Assembly (NCBI GenBank): GCA_051009035.1
Contig: JBPCWY010000117.1
Location: forward strand, 1 to 9,838
Source of the DNA: Persebacter sp051009035
GTDB lineage: Bacteria; Pseudomonadota; Gammaproteobacteria; Tethybacterales; Persebacteraceae
Direction: 5' to 3'
DNA length: 9,838 bases
In this document: piece by piece, positions 1 to 5,383 of the stretch
Layout of the letters: each line of letters opens with the position of its first letter
How positions within the stretch are numbered: the first letter of the stretch is position 1
Program-made: the position numbers and the translations under genes
The notes under the pieces: generated by a model
Databases searched by the model: none
Told to the model about the DNA's origin: nothing
What the model saw: only the letters and a program-made list of their open reading frames with translations

Positions 1-258
1 GAAAGAGTCCAGCATTTCGCGGGCGGTAATGGCGTGGGATTTGTTGCGGGTTAATTCCGCGGGGCGCGGCAAATCGTCCGCTTGGTGCGCTTCTCCGGCA
101 TAGCCGTAGCGCAAGTAATTGGAATACGAAAACCCTTCGGACGCGGGCGCGGATTGGGGCGCGGATGCTTCTTCCGGCAAGGCAACGGGCGGCACAACGG
201 CAAAAACGGCGCAAACCGCCGCCAAAAAAGCGCGCTGAAACATCTTGCTAAAATTCAT
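1..258 (-). CDS. Exported protein of unknown family, N-terminal part (runs off left edge)
   Basis: Translated from the ATG whose first base is 258, the frame stays open for 86 codons to the window edge, so the C-terminus is missing. Residues 1-9 are basic and short (MNFSKMFQR), then a hydrophobic core AFLAAVCAVFAVVPPVAL follows, then an Ala/Ser/Pro/Glu-rich stretch (about residues 29-43). This is a typical Sec signal peptide followed by a flexible linker. Cleavage is likely near the ASA around residue 33; Cys17 lies inside the hydrophobic core and does not make a good lipobox. The mature part contains EGFSYSNYLRYGYAGEA and NKSHAITAREMLDSF, which I do not recognise. The start is supported by AAGGAAAG 2 nt upstream of the ATG (core GGA about 6 nt away) and by a promoter at 347-376. 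It lies downstream of apaG on the same strand but 612 bp away, so it is probably its own transcription unit. The gene is real with good confidence; its function is unknown. Confidence 0.75.
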   Translation of the reverse strand, partial: MNFSKMFQRAFLAAVCAVFAVVPPVALPEEASAPQSAPASEGFSYSNYLRYGYAGEAHQADDLPRPAELTRNKSHAITAREMLDSF

Positions 259-279
259 TACTTTCCTTTTTCCAACTCC

Positions 280-307
280 AAAAACGCCCCCCGTCTCTCC
301 GGGCGGC
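280..307 (-). terminator. Terminator-like hairpin with U tract in the leader of the exported-protein gene
   Basis: On the minus strand, arm 307-300 (GCCGCCCG) pairs with arm 293-286 (CGGGGGGC) around a 6-nt GAGAGA loop. Seven of eight pairs are Watson-Crick and one is G-G. The stem is followed by CGTTTTT (285-280). This resembles an intrinsic terminator, but it sits between the predicted promoter (-10 at 347-352) and the start codon at 258. It may therefore be an attenuator, or it may block read-through from apaG. The structure is seen in the sequence; the role is inferred. Confidence 0.4.
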
Positions 308-346
308 ATATCTCCCGCATCCCATTTTCCAAACAATTGTCGTCAA

Positions 347-376
347 ATTATACCGCAAAAACCCCTCCTATTTCAA
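347..376 (-). promoter_or_regulatory. Sigma70-like promoter for the exported-protein gene
   Basis: On the minus strand TTGAAA (376-371) and TATAAT (352-347) are separated by 18 bp. That is a perfect -10 and a 5/6 -35 match to the sigma70 consensus in otherwise GC-rich DNA. Transcription would start near 340 and give a leader of about 80 nt that includes the hairpin at 280-307 and the ribosome binding site AAGGAAAG (268-261). Confidence 0.6.
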
Positions 377-395
377 TTCCCCCTTAATTTTTTCA

Positions 396-469
396 CCCCG
401 CCCCCGCCCCGAAACCCGCATTTTTGCCCCCGCCCGCCTCCGCATTTTTACCCCGCCCGTAATTTCCCC
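396..469 (-). other. G-rich tract on the minus strand with canonical G-quadruplex motif and 24-bp duplication
   Basis: Read on the minus strand, 417-396 is GGG-TTTC-GGGG-C-GGGGG-C-GGGG: four G runs with loops of 4, 1 and 1 nt, fitting the canonical intramolecular G-quadruplex pattern. Five further runs of 3 or more G follow up to 469. Within the tract, 416-439 and 440-463 are an imperfect 24-bp direct duplication sharing CCGCATTTTT plus a C-run segment (plus-strand sense). The G4 motif ends 20 bp upstream of the -35 box at 371-376, on the non-template strand for the exported-protein gene. Confidence 0.6.
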
Positions 470-593
470 GCCGCCTTTTGGCGAAACCCGCCGCCCCTGC
501 CGCAAACCGCCAGCCGCTAAACCATTTCCCCAAAACCATTCCCTTCCGGCAAAAACCGAAATCCGTAAATATCCCAAAAATCCATAAATACCC

Positions 594-613
594 AATCCTG
601 CGAAAGCAGGATT
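594..613 (+). repeat. 20-bp palindromic repeat, AATCCTGC subtype, left copy of an inverted pair
   Basis: AATCCTGC (594-601) and GCAGGATT (606-613) form a perfect 8-bp stem with a GAAA tetraloop. A near-identical copy lies in the opposite orientation at 687-706. Similarity extends past the stem: both copies are preceded by CC and followed by YATGYGTCTTTT in their own orientation. This looks like a REP/BIME-type extragenic palindrome. Confidence 0.75.
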
Positions 614-686
614 CATGCGTCTTTTTACGGCGGTTGGCTGTTTGCCTTCGCCCGATTTTGCTTGCGGCAAAATGAAAAGACACATA

Positions 687-706
687 AATCCTGTTTTCGC
701 AGGATT
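687..706 (-). repeat. 20-bp palindromic repeat, AATCCTGC subtype, right copy of the inverted pair
   Basis: Read on the minus strand this is AATCCTGCGAAAACAGGATT, 19/20 identical to the copy at 594-613. The 7-bp stem (AATCCTG/CAGGATT) closes a 6-nt loop. The two copies are 73 bp apart and head inward, so the 113-bp segment 594-706 is a miniature element bounded by inverted hairpins. Confidence 0.75.
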
Positions 707-758
707 GGCGTGGTAGTGGATTTGGGCGAAGTTTTGGCGTTTTTGGGAAAAATTTTCT

Positions 759-788
759 GATTTTGGGCGATTTTGGCGGATTTTGGCG
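759..788 (+). repeat. Three tandem 10-bp units (GATTTTGGCG)
   Basis: GATTTTGGGC (759-768), GATTTTGGCG (769-778) and GATTTTGGCG (779-788) are exact 10-bp-phased units. Looser relatives (TTTGGGCGAA, GTTTTGGCGT) lie just upstream at 721-740. The period is close to one helical turn and puts the T4 tracts on one face of the DNA. No function can be assigned from sequence alone. Confidence 0.6.
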
Positions 789-870
789 TGTTTTTCTTCC
801 GAAATAAAAAATTGCCGTTGTCTGGTTTTTCACCGTCTTAAATTGCGATTTTAATGCGCCGCGGCGGTTT

Positions 871-1269
871 TTAATGGACTGCGCCCGGGACGGCTAATGA
901 AAAGCGGGGGATGTCGGCGTTGAATCGGGTGTCGCCCGCTAACATGGAATATGCGCCTACCATGGAACCGGCGGGGGTGGATAAATCTACATAACTTGTG
1001 TAGGTGAAGGCGTAGCCGGGGGAGATGTGCGGCTGTTTGCCGACTACGCCTTCGCCCCGCACTTCCCGCGTTTCGCCGTCTCCGTCCGTGATTTCCCAAC
1101 GCCGCGAGACGAGTTGCAGGCGCACTTTTCCGATATTGGCGACGGTGATTTGGTAGCCGAAACAGAACGCCCCGCCCGGGATTTTAATATCCGGCAAATA
1201 TTCGGCGCGCGCGGTGATTTTGACTTTTGCGCTTCCGGCGGCGGTGGTGATGGACGGCGGGGCGGGCAT
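871..1269 (-). CDS. apaG: ApaG domain protein
   Basis: This encodes 132 residues, close to the usual length of about 125 for ApaG, a small single-domain protein with a fibronectin III-like beta-sandwich fold. ApaG genes were first linked to the apaH region and to cobalt/magnesium phenotypes; the biochemical role is not settled. Family signatures are clear: FCFGYQITVANIG (36-48), VQL/SRRW-like RLQLVSRRWEITDGDG (50-65), VRGEGVVGKQPHISPG (70-85), FTYTSYVDLSTPAGSMVG (88-105) and a C-terminal F.ADIPRFSLAVP. I chose the ATG at 1269 because upstream in-frame codons run into rpe on the other strand and because the family alignment begins soon after it. No Shine-Dalgarno is visible; a TATACT box lies 7 nt before the start, so translation may be leaderless. 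It is divergent from rpe with only 28 bp between the start codons. Confidence 0.93.
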   Translation of the reverse strand: MPAPPSITTAAGSAKVKITARAEYLPDIKIPGGAFCFGYQITVANIGKVRLQLVSRRWEITDGDGETREVRGEGVVGKQPHISPGYAFTYTSYVDLSTPAGSMVGAYSMLAGDTRFNADIPRFSLAVPGAVH

Positions 1270-1275
1270 GGTTGT

Positions 1276-1283
1276 AGTATAAT
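1276..1283. promoter_or_regulatory. Overlapping divergent -10 boxes serving apaG and rpe
   Basis: The 8-bp AGTATAAT contains a perfect TATAAT on the plus strand (1278-1283) and TATACT on the minus strand (1281-1276). Counting about 7 nt from each box puts transcription starts near 1290 (rpe, 8 nt before its ATG) and near 1269 (the A of the apaG ATG). Neither gene has a purine-rich ribosome binding site in the 28-bp gap. No good -35 is seen on the plus strand. On the minus strand TTGCTT (1306-1301) is a weak -35 candidate with a 19-bp spacer. Confidence 0.5.
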
Positions 1284-1297
1284 CCCGTTTGTTGAAA

Positions 1298-1966
1298 ATG
1301 AAGCAACCGTTCATTATCGCCGCCAGCATTCTGTCCGCCGATTTTGCCCGGCTGGGCGAAGAATCCGAAAATGTTTTAGCCGCCGGCGCGGATTGGCTGC
1401 ACCTTGATGTGATGGACAACCACTATGTTCCAAACTTGACTTTTGGCGCGCCGGTCTGCGCCGCCTTGCGCCGCCGCCTGCCCGACGCCCGCTTGGACGC
1501 GCATTTAATGACCGCGCCGGTGGATGATTTAATCGCGCCGTTTGCCGCCGCCGGCGCCGATTTTTTGTCGTTTCATCCGGACGCCGCGCCGCATCCGCAC
1601 CGGACAATGGCGGCAATTTCCGCCGCCGGAATGCGCGCGGGCGCGGCGTTTAATCCGGGGACTTCGCTGGCGGGGCTGGAATATCTGCTGGATTTTACCG
1701 ATACGGTTTTGCTGATGACGGTTAATCCGGGTTTTGGCGGGCAGCAATTTATCCCGCAAATGCTGGATAAAATTTCCGCCGCGCGCAAAATGATAGACCG
1801 CAGCGGGCGGGCGGTGCGGCTGCAAGTAGACGGCGGGATTAATCCGCAAACAGCAACGCAATGCGCGGAAGCGGGGGCGGATACTTTGGTGGCGGGCAAC
1901 GCCATTTTTTCGGGCGGCGATTATGCGGCGGCGGTTTCCGCCTTGCGCGCCGCCGCATCCGCATGA
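1298..1966 (+). CDS. rpe: Ribulose-phosphate 3-epimerase
   Basis: This 222-residue cytoplasmic TIM-barrel enzyme interconverts ribulose 5-phosphate and xylulose 5-phosphate in the pentose phosphate pathway (and the Calvin cycle where present). The whole family pattern is present: IIAASILSADFARLGEE (6-22), LHLDVMDNHYVPNLTFG (34-50), DAHLMTAPVD (67-76), GAAFNPGTS (115-123), MTVNPGFGGQQFIP (140-153), LQVDGGIN (175-182) and GADTLVAGNAIF (193-204). The metal/catalytic residues are His35, Asp37, His69 and Asp178. I chose the ATG at 1298; a TTG at 1289 is in frame three codons earlier and is less likely. Its stop overlaps the gph start (ATGA at 1963-1966), so the two are translationally coupled. It heads a six-gene plus-strand run. 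Confidence 0.97.
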   Translation: MKQPFIIAASILSADFARLGEESENVLAAGADWLHLDVMDNHYVPNLTFGAPVCAALRRRLPDARLDAHLMTAPVDDLIAPFAAAGADFLSFHPDAAPHPHRTMAAISAAGMRAGAAFNPGTSLAGLEYLLDFTDTVLLMTVNPGFGGQQFIPQMLDKISAARKMIDRSGRAVRLQVDGGINPQTATQCAEAGADTLVAGNAIFSGGDYAAAVSALRAAASA

Positions 1967-2616
1967 ATGCGGCGTTGTTTGATTTGGACGGGACTTTGGT
2001 GGATTCCGCCCCCGACATTGCCGCCGCCGCCAACGCGATGTTGCACGATTTGGCTTTGCCGCCGCTTTCCGCGGAAGACGCGCGGCAGTATATCGGGGAC
2101 GGCTTGCGCCGTTTTGTCAAGCGCGCCCTAACCCGGCGATGGCGCGCCGAACCCGCGGAAGAATTGTTTCAGCGCGCGCTTTCGCGCATGGAAATTCATT
2201 ACCGGCGCGAATGCACGGCGCGCCGCCGCGTATATCCGGGCGTCCGCGGCGTTTTGGCGGCGCTCAAAAAATGCGGCATGCGCCTCGGCTGCGTCACCAA
2301 CAAACCGGCGCAATTTACCCCGCTTGTCCTAAAAGCGTGCCGGTTGGACATGTTTTTTGAGGCGGTGATTTCGGGCGATTCGTTGCCGGCGAAAAAACCC
2401 GACCCGCTCCCGTTGCGGGAAGCGTGCCGGATTTTGCAAACGCCGTGCGCCGATGCGTGGATGGTGGGAGATTCGCCCGCCGACGCCAAAGCCGCCAACG
2501 CCGCCGGATGCCGTTTTATTGCGGCGTCTTACGGCTACCACCGCGATTTGCCTTTTGCCGCGCATGTTGTGTATAATTTCCGCGAAATTTTACCCCTCCT
2601 TCGGCGGAAAGATTAA
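1963..2616 (+). CDS. gph: Phosphoglycolate phosphatase (HAD family)
   Basis: This 217-residue haloacid-dehalogenase-type hydrolase is predicted to dephosphorylate 2-phosphoglycolate, a by-product of DNA repair and of RuBisCO oxygenation. HAD motif I is FDLDGTLVDS (nucleophile Asp7, acid/base Asp9). A helical cap with the YIGDGLRRFVKRAL segment follows (43-56), motif II is around VTNKP (111-115), the motif III lysine is in AKKPDP (143-148), and motif IV is MVGDSPADAKAANAAG (167-182). This layout matches Gph of beta/gammaproteobacteria, including its usual place after rpe. The ATG at 1963 overlaps the rpe stop; longer upstream readings would only extend into rpe. The ABC ATPase begins 3 nt after its stop. 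Related HAD phosphatases of other specificity cannot be excluded, but length, motifs and context all favour gph. Confidence 0.92.
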   Translation: MNAALFDLDGTLVDSAPDIAAAANAMLHDLALPPLSAEDARQYIGDGLRRFVKRALTRRWRAEPAEELFQRALSRMEIHYRRECTARRRVYPGVRGVLAALKKCGMRLGCVTNKPAQFTPLVLKACRLDMFFEAVISGDSLPAKKPDPLPLREACRILQTPCADAWMVGDSPADAKAANAAGCRFIAASYGYHRDLPFAAHVVYNFREILPLLRRKD

Positions 2617-2619
2617 ACT

Positions 2620-3354
2620 ATGCTGGCACTGGAAGTCCACAATTTAAACAAATCCTATTGGGGCGCGCCGGTATTGCGCGGCATCAATTTTTCCGTCCTG
2701 CGCGGGGAAGCGTTCGGCTTCGCCGGGGCGAACGGCGCGGGCAAAAGCACCTTTCTTAAATGCATGCTGGATTTTTGCCATTACGAAAGCGGCGACATCC
2801 GCCTGTTTAATGTCCCGTCTTCCAACCGCGAAGCGCGGCGGCGCATCGCGTTTTTGCCCGAACGGTTTATTCCGCCCTATTACTTGACCGGCGAACAATT
2901 TTTGCGCTTTATGATGCGCCTCCAAAACGCCCCCTATTCGCGCGATGCGGCGCGGGATATGCTGGATTCTTTGGATTTGGAACGCGCCGCGCTCAAAAAA
3001 CCCGTCCGCTCTTTTTCCAAAGGGATGACGCAAAAGCTCGGACTCGCCGCGTGTTTTTTGGCGGAACGCGACATGTATTTTTTGGACGAACCGATGAGCG
3101 GGCTGGACCCGAAAGCGCGGGCGCTGGTCAAACGCCAATTCCAAAACCTCGCCGAACGCGGGGCGACTTTATTTTTTACTTCGCACATGCTCGCCGATAT
3201 TGACGAAGTATGCACGCGCATGGGCGTTTTGCACGCCGGGCGCATTTGCTATCTCGGCGCGCCCGGCGGCATGCGCGAGCAATACAACGCCGCTACATTG
3301 GAAGAAGCGTATCTCTGCGTGATTAGCGGGGACGGCGACATTGGCGATGCTTGA
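2620..3354 (+). CDS. ABC transporter ATP-binding protein
   Basis: This 244-residue single nucleotide-binding domain would power an ABC-2 type exporter. Visible motifs are Walker A GANGAGKST (36-44), a Q-loop region with LPER (79-82, Glu in place of the usual Gln, as in many ATPases of this branch), a degenerate ABC signature SFSKGMTQKL (131-140), Walker B MYFLDEP with catalytic Glu157, D-loop SGLD (160-163) and the switch His189 in TSHM. It has no membrane segment. The start has a purine-rich GGCGGAAAGA just upstream, inside the end of gph. Its likely partner is the ABC-2 permease at 4603, but serS intervenes; the ATPase stop overlaps the serS start by 8 nt. The closest recognisable style is the NosF/CcmA-like ATPases of two-component exporters. 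The substrate is unknown. Confidence 0.92.
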   Translation: MLALEVHNLNKSYWGAPVLRGINFSVLRGEAFGFAGANGAGKSTFLKCMLDFCHYESGDIRLFNVPSSNREARRRIAFLPERFIPPYYLTGEQFLRFMMRLQNAPYSRDAARDMLDSLDLERAALKKPVRSFSKGMTQKLGLAACFLAERDMYFLDEPMSGLDPKARALVKRQFQNLAERGATLFFTSHMLADIDEVCTRMGVLHAGRICYLGAPGGMREQYNAATLEEAYLCVISGDGDIGDA

Positions 3355-4609
3355 CGCGGAATTGTTGCGGCGCAATTTTTCCGCCGTTGCGGAAAACCTC
3401 GGGCGGCGCGGTTTGCGCTTGGACCCGGCGGAGTTTGAAGCGCTGGAAGCGCGGCGCAAAAGCGCCCAACAAACCGCCGAAACCCTGCGCGCCCAACGCA
3501 ACCGGCAAGCGCGCGAATTTCGCGATGGCGAAGATTTGTCCGCCGCCAAAACCGCCAAAACCGGATTGCAGGAAGCGGAGCAAGACATGCACGAAGCGCG
3601 CGCCGCCGTGGAAAATTATTGCATGCGCCTGCCGAATACGCTGCACGAATCCGTCCCGGACGGCGGCGGCGAAACGGAAAATGTGGAAGTCCGCCGCTGG
3701 GGGACGCCGCGCGAATTTTCTTTTCCGCCCCTTGACCACGCCGCGCTGGGCGATGCGCTGGGGATGATGGATTTTGCCGCGGGGGCGGACCTCGCCGGTT
3801 CGCGTTTTGTCGTTTTGTCCGCGCAGCTGGCGCGCCTGCACCGCGCGCTGGCGCAGTTTATGCTGGATGTGCATGTGCGCGAACACGGCTATACGGAATA
3901 TTATGTGCCGCAGCTCGCCAACAGCGAAACGATGCGCGGCGCGGGACAATTGCCGAAATTTGCCGCGGAAGTATACGCCGCCGAACGGGACGATTTATAT
4001 CTGATTCCGACCGCGGAAGTCGCGCTGGTGAATCTCGCGCGCGGGAAAATTTTTGACGCCGCCGCATTGCCGCTGCGTTTTACCGCCCACACCGCATGTT
4101 TTCGCCGCGAAGCCGGCGCGCACGGCAAAGATACGCGGGGCATGCTGCGCCAGCACCAATTTGACAAAGTGGAATTGGTGCGGATTGACACGCCGGAAAA
4201 TTCCTACGCCGGGCTGGAAGAAATGACCGCGCACGCCGAAAAGATTTTGCAGCTGCTGGAAATCCCCTACCGCGCGGTGGCGTTATGCGGCGGCGATATT
4301 GGTTTTGCCGCCGCCAAAACTTACGATTTGGAAGTATGGCTGCCCGGACAAAACCGCTACCGCGAAATTTCTTCATGCAGCAACTGCGAAGGATTTCAAG
4401 CGCGCCGGATTAAAGCGCGCTACCGCGGCGCAAACGGGCGTCCCGCGCCGGTGCATACTCTAAACGGCTCCGGAGTCGCCGTGGGACGGGCGCTTATTGC
4501 GTTGTTGGAAAACCACCAGCAATCCGGCGGCGCGGTGCGCATTCCGCCGCCGCTCGCGCCGTATATGGGCGGGTTGGAAGTTATCGGCGCGGAGGACGGA
4601 AAATGTTAA
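3347..4609 (+). CDS. serS: Seryl-tRNA synthetase
   Basis: This 420-residue class II aminoacyl-tRNA synthetase attaches serine to tRNA-Ser (and tRNA-Sec). The N-terminal long coiled-coil arm that grips the tRNA spans about residues 25-95, rich in Ala, Glu, Gln and Arg. The catalytic core carries motif 1 (about 163-190, ending YTEYYVPQL), the serine-binding TAE at 222-224, motif 2 (FTAHTACFRREAG, 245-257, with Arg253 and Arg254, then RGMLRQHQFDKVEL) and motif 3 (LNGSGVAVGRALIALLENHQ, 372-391, with Arg381). The length is normal (about 420-430). The ATG at 3347 gives the canonical MLDAELLRRN opening; a TTG two codons upstream is also in frame but unlikely. It overlaps the ATPase gene by 8 nt and the permease gene by 7 nt, so its expression appears tied to the transporter operon. 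I see no tRNA-sensing leader. Confidence 0.97.
   Translation: MLDAELLRRNFSAVAENLGRRGLRLDPAEFEALEARRKSAQQTAETLRAQRNRQAREFRDGEDLSAAKTAKTGLQEAEQDMHEARAAVENYCMRLPNTLHESVPDGGGETENVEVRRWGTPREFSFPPLDHAALGDALGMMDFAAGADLAGSRFVVLSAQLARLHRALAQFMLDVHVREHGYTEYYVPQLANSETMRGAGQLPKFAAEVYAAERDDLYLIPTAEVALVNLARGKIFDAAALPLRFTAHTACFRREAGAHGKDTRGMLRQHQFDKVELVRIDTPENSYAGLEEMTAHAEKILQLLEIPYRAVALCGGDIGFAAAKTYDLEVWLPGQNRYREISSCSNCEGFQARRIKARYRGANGRPAPVHTLNGSGVAVGRALIALLENHQQSGGAVRIPPPLAPYMGGLEVIGAEDGKC
4591..4595 (+). promoter_or_regulatory. Strong Shine-Dalgarno for the permease, inside the end of serS
   Basis: GGAGG lies 7 nt before the ATG at 4603. It is the best ribosome binding site on the plus strand here and fixes the permease start, which overlaps the serS stop codon. 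Confidence 0.75.
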
Positions 4610-5382
4610 GAAGCGGCGGCGCGTCCGTTTTGGTCATCGCCTATTACACCGTGCGCGAAGCGATGCGCAACCGTATTTTATGGATTGCGTTAATATTCGC
4701 CGTGATGGGCGTAGGACTCGCCGCGTTTATCGGCGATGTCGCGGTCGTGGAACACCGCATCGTGGAGGTTAGCTTGCTCGCCGCGTCCTACCGGTTTTGC
4801 GCCGCGTTGTCGCTGATGGTTTTGGTGATTTCAACTTTGGTGCGCGAGTTTAACGACAAGTGTTTGGAATTGTATTTATCTACGACCGTATCGCGGTTTA
4901 TGTATTTTGCCGGAAAGCTGGGCGGTTTTTTTGCGATCGGCGCGCTGTTGGCGGCGGTATTCGGCGGCGTGTTGTTGTTGTATGCGGAGCCCGTCCCCGC
5001 CGCGTTTTGGGCCGCGTCTTTGGCGTGCGAATTGGCGATTGTCGCCGCGGTCGGCGTGTTTTGCGTGATGAGTTTTAACCAGCAGATTCCGGCGTCTTTC
5101 GCCGCGGCGCTGGTATTTTATTTAATGTGCCGCGCCGCGGACGGCATCGTCCTCATCAGCAAAAGCGAAATTATTTTGCATACTTTCGGCGCGGCGGCGA
5201 TGCAGACGATTATTGAAGCGCTGGTTTTTATTCTGCCGAGTTTGGGGCGTTTTGCGCGCACCGAATGGCTCGCTTACGGCGGCGGCGATTACAACTTTGC
5301 CGCCATCGGGGCGCAAACGGTAATTTATGTCGCGCTTATCGGCGCGGCGACCATGGTTGATTTTTCGCGCAAAAACCTCTGA
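4603..5382 (+). CDS. ABC-2 type transporter permease
   Basis: This 259-residue polytopic inner-membrane protein has about six hydrophobic segments, roughly at 26-44, 57-81, 104-128, 134-156, 162-185 and 234-252, with a possible extra one near 200-213. The cytoplasmic loop after the second segment, VREFNDKCLELYLSTTVSR followed by F..GKLGGFF (80-110), matches the pattern of ABC-2 permeases (an acidic or charged Glu-rich loop, then a Ser-x-x-x-Ser-Arg and a Gly-Lys). NosY-type permeases are the best-known relatives. It lacks its own ATPase domain and should pair with the ATPase at 2620-3354. The start is fixed by the GGAGG at 4591. It overlaps serS by 7 nt, and the next gene begins 1 nt after its stop. 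The transport substrate cannot be read from the sequence. Confidence 0.88.
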   Translation: MLRSGGASVLVIAYYTVREAMRNRILWIALIFAVMGVGLAAFIGDVAVVEHRIVEVSLLAASYRFCAALSLMVLVISTLVREFNDKCLELYLSTTVSRFMYFAGKLGGFFAIGALLAAVFGGVLLLYAEPVPAAFWAASLACELAIVAAVGVFCVMSFNQQIPASFAAALVFYLMCRAADGIVLISKSEIILHTFGAAAMQTIIEALVFILPSLGRFARTEWLAYGGGDYNFAAIGAQTVIYVALIGAATMVDFSRKNL

Positions 5383-5383
5383 C

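Larger units (their letters stand above)
259..870. other. Non-coding spacer between apaG and the exported-protein gene
   Basis: No convincing gene is seen on either strand. Open frames here are low in complexity and partly translate palindromic repeats. From left to right on the plus strand it holds a ribosome binding site (261-268, minus), a leader hairpin (280-307), a minus-strand promoter (347-376), a C-rich/G-rich tract (396-469), an inverted pair of palindromes (594-613 and 687-706) and a 10-bp tandem repeat (759-788). It is an unusually long and structured gap for an otherwise compact window. Confidence 0.7.

Noticed and set aside
82..520. Plus-strand open frames of 101 and 91 codons
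   Set aside because: They overlap the exported-protein gene in antisense and the C-rich tract; the Pro-rich translation follows base composition.
393..833. 146-codon minus-strand open frame (and the 105-codon frame at 368-685)
   Set aside because: Low-complexity, Arg/Gly/Phe-rich translation of the palindromes, the tandem repeat and the G-rich tract; no ribosome binding site, family pattern or domain.
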